From positions 1-64,000 of the forward strand of contig CAZVJW010000012.1 in the NCBI GenBank assembly GCA_964627535.1: a stretch of 64,000 bases of DNA, given 5' to 3'. This DNA comes from UBA1447 sp964627535. Lineage in GTDB: Bacteria > Bacillota > Clostridia > Oscillospirales > Acutalibacteraceae. Under the pieces are notes generated by a model. That model saw only the letters and a program-made list of their open reading frames with translations. It was not told the origin of the DNA and did not search any database. The first letter of the stretch is position 1. Every line of letters begins with the position of its first letter. Shown piece by piece: positions 27,810-36,101 of this stretch. The position numbers and the translations under genes were made by a program.

Positions 27810-29945
27810 GTGCGAAAAAGAAAAAGGCATAGTTATAATAATGAAAATGAATATAAAAAAAATGAGGCTTTTGAGAGAGGAGAGATCAAGGGAGTCAATA
27901 TCAACGCCGTTGATGAACCCGGTGATCTTCTACTGGATGATTATTTTGATACCAGTGAAATATATAACGAACCGGAGATATCCGGCAATAACTCTTCGGA
28001 TAAACCGCCAAACATTGAGGCAGCTATACTCAACGTCGAAGATATTGCCTATATAGAAGAATCCGACACCGATGATACAACAAATCCGCATGAACTCATT
28101 GATGAAACAGAAATATCCATAGAAAAACGCAACCTTCTTCCTTCTTTAGAAGATAACGAAACTGAGTCCGGTGAATCAAACCGCACAAGTTTTTACAAGC
28201 GCAACAGCTCAGGCAGTATATCATTATCAAATTCGCTTTTCATGAAAATATATGATGCATTCTATGTTCTCGGCATTCAAAGCTTTCGCTACGGAAAACT
28301 AATATTTTCATGGCTTGGGCGATTAGCAATAAAACCTCTGCGCTATATTTATACACTTTCAAGAATATTTGTCATTGCTGTTGACCGTCTTTTTTTCAGG
28401 TCAATCCACGCCGTCCACGAAGAAGCAGTCTATTTCCGCAAAGAAATAAAATCATCCTCAGTATATCTGCGCCGAGCTTTTAAAAAAGACCCTTTTTCAG
28501 CTTTTTCAATTTTTTACCACTATGTAAAGAAAGCTTTAACCAGCCACAAAGACATGTTTAAAACTATTGCAAATTTAAGCATGCCCATTGCTGCGCTGAT
28601 TGTATTTTGGTTAACTATCAACTATTGGAACAGCGTTACGTATGCCTTGAAGGTTACATACAGCGATCGGAGTATAGGCTATATTCAGGATGAGTCTGTT
28701 TATATCAGCGCCCAAGCTCTTGCGAACGAGCGTCTGGGAGCAAATAGCTCTGATAATAATGCCGCCTCGGTTGAATTGGATAAGCCGACATACAAACTGG
28801 CGCTCGTAAAGCTCAACCAATTGAATGACGACTCAGCTATATGTGACAGCCTTATTGATTATTCGAAAGCAAATATAACGAACGCCTGCGGTATTTATAT
28901 AGACGGAGAATTCATCGGCGCTGTCAAGAATGAAACCGATGCCGCTGCTGTTTTTGATAATATTCTTGCTCAATCAAAAACCAATGATACCAATACCATC
29001 GTAGCTTTTGTTGAGGATGTTAAATACGCGCAAGGGCTTTACCCTGACAATACAACCATGTTGGATGCCGGCGAACTTACGGAAAAATTAAACACTAAAA
29101 AAAAGGAAGCCGAGTATTGTGTGGTTAAGGATGGGGAAACCATCTGGGATATCGCCATGAGAAACGGGTTAACCGAAAGTGATTTGCTGGCGATGAATCC
29201 GCAAGCCGGTGACGGTACAAACATTCATCCCGGTGATGCAATTAAGGTTTCCAATTATGTTAACTTTGTCAGAGTTAAACTTATTAAAACAGAGGTTCGA
29301 TATGTGGATATCGCATATGATACGGTTAAAACAGACAACGCTTCCCTGTTCAGAGGGGATACCCGCACGGTTCGCAAAGGTGTTTCCGGAAAAGAATCGG
29401 TGAAAGAATTCGTTACCTATATTGACGGTATGAGGATTTCCGCACAGGAAATAGAACGCACACGGATTGCGGATCCCATCGCGGAAAAGGTTGAAGTCGG
29501 TACAAAATCCACAACAATTTACAGCCAAAGCGGTTCCTATAGTGTTTCTGTTTCCCGTGAGGGCTTCGTCTGGCCGGTACCCGGTTGCCATTCGGTAAGT
29601 TCGCCTTTCGGTTATCGAAGCCGCGGTTATCATAACGGTGTTGATATCGCGGGCGCTGGGACAAACGGAAAAATTATTGCCGCCGCTAAGGATGGCGTCG
29701 TTGAATCCGTTGAGCGCAGCAATTCCAGTTACGGAAATTATGTCGTGATTAATCACGGCGGCGGCATCAGAACAGGTTACGGCCACTGCCTTAAAGGCTC
29801 TATATCGGTAAGTGTCGGGCAGCATGTTTCCGCTGGACAGGCAATAGCAAGGGTCGGCGCAACCGGCAATGCTACAGGCCCTCATCTGCACTTTAATCTC
29901 ATCATCAACGGCACATATGTCAATCCGATGCCTTACATTAGCTAA
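27810..29945 (+). CDS. membrane-anchored LysM-G5-M23 peptidoglycan peptidase
   Basis: 711 residues from the GTG at 27810, which follows GGAGG by eight bases; the TTG at 27795 overlaps that site. The first 120 residues are acidic and disordered, and a membrane helix near 250-270 (IAALIVFWLTINYW) places the rest outside. Then a LysM (VVKDGETIWDIAMRNGL), a G5 domain, and a C-terminal M23 domain with zinc ligands in HNGVDIAG and GPHLHF. Family members cut peptide cross-bridges of peptidoglycan. The long cytosolic N-terminus is unusual for an M23 enzyme and could take part in regulation. Confidence 0.9.
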   Translation: MRKRKRHSYNNENEYKKNEAFERGEIKGVNINAVDEPGDLLLDDYFDTSEIYNEPEISGNNSSDKPPNIEAAILNVEDIAYIEESDTDDTTNPHELIDETEISIEKRNLLPSLEDNETESGESNRTSFYKRNSSGSISLSNSLFMKIYDAFYVLGIQSFRYGKLIFSWLGRLAIKPLRYIYTLSRIFVIAVDRLFFRSIHAVHEEAVYFRKEIKSSSVYLRRAFKKDPFSAFSIFYHYVKKALTSHKDMFKTIANLSMPIAALIVFWLTINYWNSVTYALKVTYSDRSIGYIQDESVYISAQALANERLGANSSDNNAASVELDKPTYKLALVKLNQLNDDSAICDSLIDYSKANITNACGIYIDGEFIGAVKNETDAAAVFDNILAQSKTNDTNTIVAFVEDVKYAQGLYPDNTTMLDAGELTEKLNTKKKEAEYCVVKDGETIWDIAMRNGLTESDLLAMNPQAGDGTNIHPGDAIKVSNYVNFVRVKLIKTEVRYVDIAYDTVKTDNASLFRGDTRTVRKGVSGKESVKEFVTYIDGMRISAQEIERTRIADPIAEKVEVGTKSTTIYSQSGSYSVSVSREGFVWPVPGCHSVSSPFGYRSRGYHNGVDIAGAGTNGKIIAAAKDGVVESVERSNSSYGNYVVINHGGGIRTGYGHCLKGSISVSVGQHVSAGQAIARVGATGNATGPHLHFNLIINGTYVNPMPYIS

Positions 29946-29961
29946 AATAATCACTTTTTAA

Positions 29962-29996
29962 CTCCCGAACATAACAATTTGTTCGGGAGACTTTTT
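29962..29996 (+). terminator. terminator after the M23 gene
   Basis: CTCCCGAACA pairs with TGTTCGGGAG, followed by ACTTTTT. Confidence 0.8.
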
Positions 29997-30025
29997 ATGA
30001 AACGAATTCAAATGCTTGAGGTATA

Positions 30026-30161
30026 ATACTAATTCACGATTAAAAAACCTCTAAAAAGTCAAGCAAAAGTTTTGATTTATACAATTCTCCATTTAAATGC
30101 AGAATAGTATTATGAGGTTTTGTGCGGATTTTTTAGTTAGGTTTTTATGAGTAATTAGTAT
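30026..30161 (-). repeat. MITE-like dispersed repeat, copy C
   Basis: 136 bp with perfect ATACTAAT/ATTAGTAT ends, same orientation as copy B and highly similar to it. It sits between the M23 terminator and the next promoter. Confidence 0.75.
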
Positions 30162-30176
30162 AATCGGCGCAAATAA

Positions 30177-30204
30177 TTGAATTTAGGATTTTATATGATA
30201 TAAT
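30177..30204 (+). promoter_or_regulatory. promoter of the GH39-like gene
   Basis: TTGAAT, 16 bp, TATAAT. The leader before the ATG at 30327 would be about 115 nt. It ends with a GGTACCCGGGGGAGGG site. Confidence 0.55.
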
Positions 30205-30326
30205 GAAATATCTGTTTTCTCTTCTTTTTGTTTGTTGAATTGTACGGTGTATACTGATCATTTTATAAATTCGCTATTTATATTATTCAATCCGGGCAGT
30301 GGTACCCGGGGGAGGGATGACACGAT

Positions 30327-31997
30327 ATGGGCAATTTAAGTACTGACTGTTTTAGATTGTTTAGCATTTTTTCATTAATCATTTCTTTTTTTACGGGGAT
30401 GTTTATGATGGCTGTTAACTGTGTGAATCATATAACCTTTAGCATTGACTCTTCAGTAAGAGGAGCGGTCATCGGCAACAAAGTCAGCAACTGCAACATG
30501 TGGTCGCTTAACGGAATGCTCGGCGATATTAATATTAACGAATCTGCCGATTCCACAAGGTTTACCGAATATATTCAGCTGATGACCGCCACAGGAGGAA
30601 ACGCGGACAGGGATTTATTTCTGAACCCTTCGGGCAGAACAGTTCTCGATGATTACAATTTTTCCCCTCTTCTTTCCGCCTGCCGTAAGATATTGGATTT
30701 GGGCGCCAAGCCTCATATTAAAACAGGCGCCGTCCCTTTAAAATTCACAACAAACCCCGTGATGGGCGTTTTCGGCGTGAATGTTTACCCTCCCGATGAC
30801 TTTGAGCAGTATTACACCTATATCTGCGCGGTTGCACAGGCGCTTGTTGACGAGTTCGGCAGGGATGAGGTGCTGACATGGCGTTTCGGCGTTCTGACAG
30901 AATATGAAAACAAGGATTGGTTCATGGCAAAAAGCGGCACACCGGAGGACTCTTGTATTGCTTTTTGCAAGCTATATGATAATACAATTGCGGCGCTGCA
31001 GGATGAAATCGGGCAAAATGTTTTTGTGGGAGCGCACAGCATGTCCGTTGCCGCGGGACTTTGGGACGAAAGAAATTTTATTGAGCACTGCGCCAACGGA
31101 ACAAACTATAAAACCGGCGAAGAAGGCACGCGAATCTGCTTTTTGGGCACATCTTTTTATGACGGCAAACCCGGAGAATACGGCAGTTCGACTTTGCCGG
31201 AAACCATAGCGGTTCTTCGCCAAAAGGCCGAAAGCGTTGGGCTGAACAGTTTAATATACGGCGTGGACGAGGGAAGGATTCTTTCCGGAACACCCGGGAA
31301 GGTTGCTTCCGATTTAAATCTGCGCATGTGCGGGTTTACCTACCAGGCCGGCTATGACGCAAGGCTGATTAAGCAAATGATAGACAATGATATTGACTAC
31401 TTTTCATCCTGGGGATATACAACAAACGGGCATTGGGGCGGCCTGCCAACTGTCAGTTTCCATGTCGCAAACTGCTTTTACGATATGGCCGGCTCCGAAA
31501 GAGTATCCGTAAAAAAATGTACCGCAAATCTGCTCGGTGCGGAAATCGAATCTGTTGCCGGCTTTGACACTCAGACAAATACCCTCCGCATCATGGCCTA
31601 TAATTTTAAAAACAAAACGGATTACAAATATCCGGCTGATTTAAAGTTCAAAATAAAAGTTCCGCAATTTGACGGAAAAACAGTTAACATCACAAAATAT
31701 ACGATCGACGACAGCTGCAATTTCTTTGACGACTGGCAAAACGACAGAAAAACTTACGGTATTACCGATGACTGTTTTACTTGGTCACCGGACGACCCTG
31801 CTTTGGACACTACCACAACCCTCACTGTACAATGGGCAAGAGACCTTTATTTTAACGAGCTTCGCCCCATGTATGAGGAATATTCAAAACTTATACCTTC
31901 AACCGAAACGGTCACAGTTAATAATAGTTCCATAACACTGAAGGCAACTGCGGCTGCAAATGCGGTTGTTTTTTATGAGATTGAGACGGTCAACTAA
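30327..31997 (+). CDS. secreted GH39-like glycoside hydrolase
   Basis: 556 residues. Residues 9-30 form a signal anchor. The body looks like a clan GH-A barrel: WSLNGMLGDIN near the start, TWRFGVLTEYENKDWF with a candidate acid/base glutamate at E192, and IYGVDEGRIL with a candidate nucleophile at E315. The spacing and the WRFGVLTE element recall GH39 beta-xylosidase relatives; no known substrate can be named. A beta-rich C-terminal domain begins near residue 390. The start ATG follows a strong GGGGGAGGG site. It has its own promoter and stands alone, although a 16-codon frame links it to the next gene. Confidence 0.65.
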   Translation: MGNLSTDCFRLFSIFSLIISFFTGMFMMAVNCVNHITFSIDSSVRGAVIGNKVSNCNMWSLNGMLGDININESADSTRFTEYIQLMTATGGNADRDLFLNPSGRTVLDDYNFSPLLSACRKILDLGAKPHIKTGAVPLKFTTNPVMGVFGVNVYPPDDFEQYYTYICAVAQALVDEFGRDEVLTWRFGVLTEYENKDWFMAKSGTPEDSCIAFCKLYDNTIAALQDEIGQNVFVGAHSMSVAAGLWDERNFIEHCANGTNYKTGEEGTRICFLGTSFYDGKPGEYGSSTLPETIAVLRQKAESVGLNSLIYGVDEGRILSGTPGKVASDLNLRMCGFTYQAGYDARLIKQMIDNDIDYFSSWGYTTNGHWGGLPTVSFHVANCFYDMAGSERVSVKKCTANLLGAEIESVAGFDTQTNTLRIMAYNFKNKTDYKYPADLKFKIKVPQFDGKTVNITKYTIDDSCNFFDDWQNDRKTYGITDDCFTWSPDDPALDTTTTLTVQWARDLYFNELRPMYEEYSKLIPSTETVTVNNSSITLKATAAANAVVFYEIETVN

Positions 31998-32047
31998 TGA
32001 AAAAAGCTGTCAGAATATTCATAAGCGAAATTGAGGTGCTTTCATGA
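31997..32047 (+). other. 16-codon open frame coupling two genes
   Basis: An ATG overlaps the TAA of the glycosidase gene (TAATG). The frame runs 16 codons and its TGA overlaps the ATG of the next gene (ATGA). It may carry translation between the genes or be chance. Confidence 0.25.
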
Positions 32048-33321
32048 TACAATTCGACTTGGCAGTGGTCGGCGGTTCCGCGGCGGGCTTTTGTGCGGCT
32101 ATACAAGCAGCCCGCGGTAAAAAGGCTTGTTCAATCGCTGTATTGGAACGGATGCCCCGGGTTGGCAAAAAAATTCTGGCCACCGGCAACGGACGCTGCA
32201 ATCTTTCAAACATAGACGCCGGCAATCACCCTTATCACAATGCCGGGTTTGCCCGGCAGGCTCTTACAAGATACGATGTTGAAACCACGCTTTCGTTTTT
32301 CAAGTCACTCGGGCTTTTAACCGTTACGGACAGTGAAGGCAGAATATATCCCATGAGCAATACGGCTGCGTCCGTTTTAGATGCATTGCGTTTTGAAGCC
32401 GAGCGGCTTCATATCGAGTTCATTTGCAATACTGCCGTTAAGCACGTGACCGTACTCAAAGACGGCAGTTTTGCCCTTGCCTGCTCACAAAGTCCTGATT
32501 TTACGGAAGGTACAAAAAACAACGGAATTATCGCTACCGAATATGCCGCCAATAAACTTATAATCGCCACGGGGGGTAAAGCTTCCCCTGTACATGGCTC
32601 TGACGGCAGCGGTTTTGAATTGTTAAGGCAAATGGGCCACAGCGTCACGCCGCTTTTTCCAGCGCTTGTGCAGCTTATAACCGACGCAACTTACCCGAAA
32701 CAGCTCAAAGGCATACGGGTAAACGCTGCAATAAAAATTGATATTGAAGATAAAATTGCGAGTACCGCCGAAGGTGAAGTTTTATTCACCGAATACGGTT
32801 TATCCGGCATCGCTGCCATGGAAGTCAGCCGTACCGTTTCGGCGTATTTTGCCTCGGGCAAAACCGGTGCATGTTTCGCAGTTTTGGATATGGCGCCTGC
32901 CTTGAATCGTGAGGCAATAACCCTGTTTTTGAAGGAAATTATCCAAAATAACCCGCATCTTCCGGTTGAAAAAATGTTGTTTGGAATTCTCCCCGTCAGA
33001 GTCGGCCAGGTAATTTGTAAATCTTCAGGACTTTACGATTTGTTAAAAGAAGCAGGTACACTGACGGAAAAGCAACTGGAAACACTTATTGCCAATGTAA
33101 AAGCTCTTAGCATTGAGATGAAAGGGACTCGCGGGTTTGAGCAGGCACAGATTACAGCAGGCGGAGCGGATATAAACGAGTTTGATTCATGTAATTTAGC
33201 GTCTCGTAAAGTCAATAATCTTTACTGTTGCGGAGAGGTTCTTGATGTTGACGGTGAGTGCGGAGGCTTCAATTTGCAATGGGCTTGGTCTTCTGGGTTA
33301 CTTGCAGGAGAGCTTGGCTGA
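32044..33321 (+). CDS. HI0933/YhiN-family flavoprotein
   Basis: 425 residues. The N-terminal Rossmann motif is FDLAVVGGSAAGFCAAIQAA, binding the ADP part of FAD. GKKILATGNGRCNLSN and the C-terminal CCGEVLDVDGECGGFNLQWAWSSG are the characteristic blocks of the HI0933/YhiN (aminoacetone oxidase-like) family. It is predicted to be a cytoplasmic FAD-dependent oxidoreductase; its substrate is unknown. GAGGTG precedes the ATG. It is followed 54 bp later by a second flavoprotein. Confidence 0.92.
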   Translation: MIQFDLAVVGGSAAGFCAAIQAARGKKACSIAVLERMPRVGKKILATGNGRCNLSNIDAGNHPYHNAGFARQALTRYDVETTLSFFKSLGLLTVTDSEGRIYPMSNTAASVLDALRFEAERLHIEFICNTAVKHVTVLKDGSFALACSQSPDFTEGTKNNGIIATEYAANKLIIATGGKASPVHGSDGSGFELLRQMGHSVTPLFPALVQLITDATYPKQLKGIRVNAAIKIDIEDKIASTAEGEVLFTEYGLSGIAAMEVSRTVSAYFASGKTGACFAVLDMAPALNREAITLFLKEIIQNNPHLPVEKMLFGILPVRVGQVICKSSGLYDLLKEAGTLTEKQLETLIANVKALSIEMKGTRGFEQAQITAGGADINEFDSCNLASRKVNNLYCCGEVLDVDGECGGFNLQWAWSSGLLAGELG

Positions 33322-33332
33322 ACTCCTGACAC

Positions 33333-33358
33333 TATCCACTAACCACTAACCACTAATA
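33333..33358. repeat. short CCACTAA tandem repeat
   Basis: Four slightly varied copies of the 7-mer CCACTAA between two flavoprotein genes. A microsatellite-like filler. Confidence 0.6.
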
Positions 33359-33375
33359 AAGAAACAGGTAATTAG

Positions 33376-34971
33376 ATGCTGAAAGTAACCGAATTGAAAA
33401 TCCCGCTTGACGGCGGACAAAATGAACTTATATCCGCTGCCGCGCGGGCGCTTAAATGCCCTGAGCGGCAGATAAAAACACTTACCGTCACAAGAAAGGC
33501 TGTTGACTCCCGAAACAAGGCTGATATTTTCTTTGTATGCAACTGTGAAGTCGAACTTGACAGCGATGAGACAGGCATTCTCTCCAAATGCAATCCCTCA
33601 CGGGTGGGTATTGCCGAGAAATTCGAGTATATTGCACCCCCATTAAAGCGAACCGGCCCGTTAAGGCCTGTTATTGCCGGTTTCGGTCCCGCCGGAATTT
33701 TTGCCGCCCTTACGCTCGCGCAAGCGGGGCTTAATCCGGTTGTTTTGGAGCGCGGGCGCGATGTTGACAGGCGCATGGCCGATGTGACCGGCTTTTGGCA
33801 GAAAAGAGAACTTGACGAGAATTCAAATATGCAGTTCGGCGAAGGCGGCGCAGGCACTTTTTCCGACGGTAAACTGACGACAGGTATCAAAGATAAACTT
33901 TGCCGCAAAGTTTTTTTGGAGCTTGCCGAAAACGGCGCGCCGGATGAAATACTTTATTCCTCAAAACCGCATATCGGCACCGACAATCTTGGCGGTGTTG
34001 TTAAATCTATCAGGCAAAAGATTATCGCGCTCGGCGGAGAAGTTCATTTTGAAAGCCGGCTTGTAAAAATAATAACCGCGAACAGCGCTGTTCACGGCGT
34101 GACCTATATGGACAGCCGCGGCATAGAGATTGATATCGAAACGGATGCGCTTATTCTCGCAATCGGTCATTCCGCAAGGGATACGGTCGAAATGCTCTTT
34201 AACAGCGGCATAAAAATGATTCAAAAGCCATTTTCGGTCGGCGCGAGAATCGAGCATCCGAGGGAAATGATTGACAAAGCGCAATACGGCTCTTTTGCCG
34301 GCCATCCCGCTCTCGGCGCCGCGGACTATAAGCTTTCCTGCCACCCCAAAAACGGCAGAGGCGCTTATACATTCTGCATGTGCCCGGGCGGTACGGTTGT
34401 TACGGCTTCAACCGAAAAAGGCGGTTTGGTTGTGAACGGTATGAGCGAGTATGCCCGTGACCGGGAGAATTCAAACTCCGCGCTTTTAGTCGGCATCGAG
34501 ACGCAGGATTTCCCCGGCAGCCACCCGCTCGCGGGCATGCAAATGCAGCGCGAAATCGAGCAAAAAGCCTTCAAGCTGGGCGGCGGAGATTACACCGCGC
34601 CTGCGCAGCTCGCCGGAGATTTTATAAAAGGTAATCCCTCAACCAAACTCGGCAGTGTAAAACCAAGCTGCACCACGGGTGTAAAACCCGGGGATATTCG
34701 CGATATCCTGCCAAAAAAAGCGACAGACACCATGGCGGACGCGCTTATACAAATGAACAGGCAGCTGGTTGGTTTTGCCTTGCCGGACGCGGTTTTGACC
34801 GCACCGGAAACGCGCAGTTCCTCCCCCGTCCGGATTTTAAGGGATGAATTTTACCAAACAGATGTAAGGGGTCTCTACCCATGCGGCGAAGGCGCGGGTT
34901 ATGCCGGAGGCATTATTTCGGCCGGAGTTGACGGCATCCGGTGCGCGTTTGCAGTGATGAGCGATGAGTGA
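33376..34971 (+). CDS. FAD-dependent dehydrogenase, COG2509 type
   Basis: 531 residues. The first 90 form a small alpha/beta domain typical of this group. Then a FAD motif, RPVIAGFGPAGIFAALTLAQAG, with VLERGRDVDRR after it, an FGEGGAGTFSDGKLTT block, and a C-terminal LYPCGEGAGYAGGIISAGVDG. This is the uncharacterised FAD-dependent dehydrogenase family widespread in Firmicutes. It is likely co-transcribed with the preceding flavoprotein. The base composition is richer in GC than the neighbours upstream. Confidence 0.92.
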   Translation: MLKVTELKIPLDGGQNELISAAARALKCPERQIKTLTVTRKAVDSRNKADIFFVCNCEVELDSDETGILSKCNPSRVGIAEKFEYIAPPLKRTGPLRPVIAGFGPAGIFAALTLAQAGLNPVVLERGRDVDRRMADVTGFWQKRELDENSNMQFGEGGAGTFSDGKLTTGIKDKLCRKVFLELAENGAPDEILYSSKPHIGTDNLGGVVKSIRQKIIALGGEVHFESRLVKIITANSAVHGVTYMDSRGIEIDIETDALILAIGHSARDTVEMLFNSGIKMIQKPFSVGARIEHPREMIDKAQYGSFAGHPALGAADYKLSCHPKNGRGAYTFCMCPGGTVVTASTEKGGLVVNGMSEYARDRENSNSALLVGIETQDFPGSHPLAGMQMQREIEQKAFKLGGGDYTAPAQLAGDFIKGNPSTKLGSVKPSCTTGVKPGDIRDILPKKATDTMADALIQMNRQLVGFALPDAVLTAPETRSSSPVRILRDEFYQTDVRGLYPCGEGAGYAGGIISAGVDGIRCAFAVMSDE

Positions 34972-34993
34972 TGAGTACACTCATCACTCAATG
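34962..34993. repeat. GATGAGT inverted repeat at the gene end
   Basis: GAGTGATGAGT pairs with ACTCATCACTC just past the stop codon. It could act as a weak terminator but lacks a T run. Confidence 0.4.
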
Positions 34994-34994
34994 A

Positions 34995-35080
34995 AAAATG
35001 AAAGAATGAAGTCAGCGCAAGCGCTTTAATGAAGCCGCGCTGCGCGCTTAATTAAGGTAATGCTTCGCATTTTTTCATTT
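34995..35080 (+). repeat. ATGAAG hairpin repeat, copy 1
   Basis: AATGAAG followed by CAGCGCAAGCGCT, AATGAAG followed by CCGCGCTGCGCGC, then AATGCTTCGCATT: small GC-rich hairpins separated by ATGAAG. It is about 80% identical to 45366-45441. Confidence 0.6.
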
Positions 35081-35206
35081 AAATTGCATCATTTAACAAA
35101 CGCAGTTTACGGCATCATTCATCATTAAATGAGTGAAACGATTGACTTCATTAAGTTCAACGGCTTCATTAATTAAATATCCTTGATAAATAAAGGAGAA
35201 AAACCA

Positions 35207-35554
35207 ATGCGAAATAATCCACTGGTAGATAAATCTATAACCTTTGCCAAAAATATTATCCGTCTCTATGAACATATTAAAAAGACCAAAAAGGAATCTA
35301 CTCTTTCGAAACAGCTACTCCGCAGCGGAACAAGCATCGGTGCAAATATACATGAAGCGAATTATGCGGTCAGCAAACCCGATTTCATTGCAAAAATGCA
35401 GATTTCGCTCAAAGAATGTTATGAAACAGAGTATTGGTTAAAGATACTTTGCGAAACCGATTATATCCCGGATGATTTCAAATTTTTAATTGACGACTGC
35501 GGTGAGTTAAAAAGAATGTTGGTTGCCACTTGCACAACCGCGAAAAAGAAGTAA
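35207..35554 (+). CDS. four-helix-bundle protein (S23/IVS type)
   Basis: 115 residues from the ATG at 35207, which has AAAGGAG before it. LSKQLLRSGTSIGANIHEANYA and SKPDFIAKMQISLKECYETEYWL are the conserved parts of the four-helix-bundle family first seen in intervening sequences of 23S rRNA. Members form pentameric bundles; the function is unknown, and they are often found beside repeats, as here. There is no rRNA gene nearby. Confidence 0.9.
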   Translation: MRNNPLVDKSITFAKNIIRLYEHIKKTKKESTLSKQLLRSGTSIGANIHEANYAVSKPDFIAKMQISLKECYETEYWLKILCETDYIPDDFKFLIDDCGELKRMLVATCTTAKKK

Positions 35555-35639
35555 TATACTAACAAATATCCAGTGAAAAATGAAAAAGTTGATAAGTTTA
35601 TTATTAAGTAATGCGTTTTATTAGCAGAGGAGAAGCTCA

Positions 35640-36014
35640 ATGATATCAATCGAAGAAATGGGTGAAATACTGGATGATATTGCAGCGGACTTTCCCGAAG
35701 AGCTTTTCAAAGATCTCAACGGAGGAATTATTCTTTTGCCTCAGGAGAAGGAAAATCCGGCGGGCGACAACCTCTATATAATGGGCGAATACAACAGGGG
35801 CGGAAACCTTGGCAGATATATCTCAATCTATTACGGTTCGTTCGCGAAACTGTTCTGGTATTTAGATAAAGAGCAATTAAGGGAAAAGCTTGTTCATGTG
35901 CTGAAACATGAGTTTACACACCATGTTGAGTCTCTTGCCGGGGAAAAAGACCTGGAGATTAAAGACGCGGAGTTTTTGGAGAAACACTTGAGAAAAGATA
36001 ACAAGCAGGATTAA
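35640..36014 (+). CDS. small zincin-like metallopeptidase
   Basis: 124 residues with the zincin motif HEFTHH (HExxH) in VLKHEFTHHVESLAG near residue 95. This matches the minimal metallopeptidase family found in many Firmicutes and Actinobacteria. There is no signal peptide, so it should act in the cytoplasm. AGAGGAG precedes the ATG. Substrate unknown. Confidence 0.85.
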   Translation: MISIEEMGEILDDIAADFPEELFKDLNGGIILLPQEKENPAGDNLYIMGEYNRGGNLGRYISIYYGSFAKLFWYLDKEQLREKLVHVLKHEFTHHVESLAGEKDLEIKDAEFLEKHLRKDNKQD

Positions 36015-36033
36015 ATAATAATTAAATTTTTTG

Positions 36034-36061
36034 TTGAAAGTTTTAAACAATATGCTATAAT
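36034..36061 (+). promoter_or_regulatory. promoter of the first lipase-like gene
   Basis: TTGAAA, 16 bp, TATAAT, 41 bp before the ATG. Confidence 0.6.
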
Positions 36062-36101
36062 TTTGATTACCGATATCAATAATTAAGGGGGATTTGACCT
36101 A

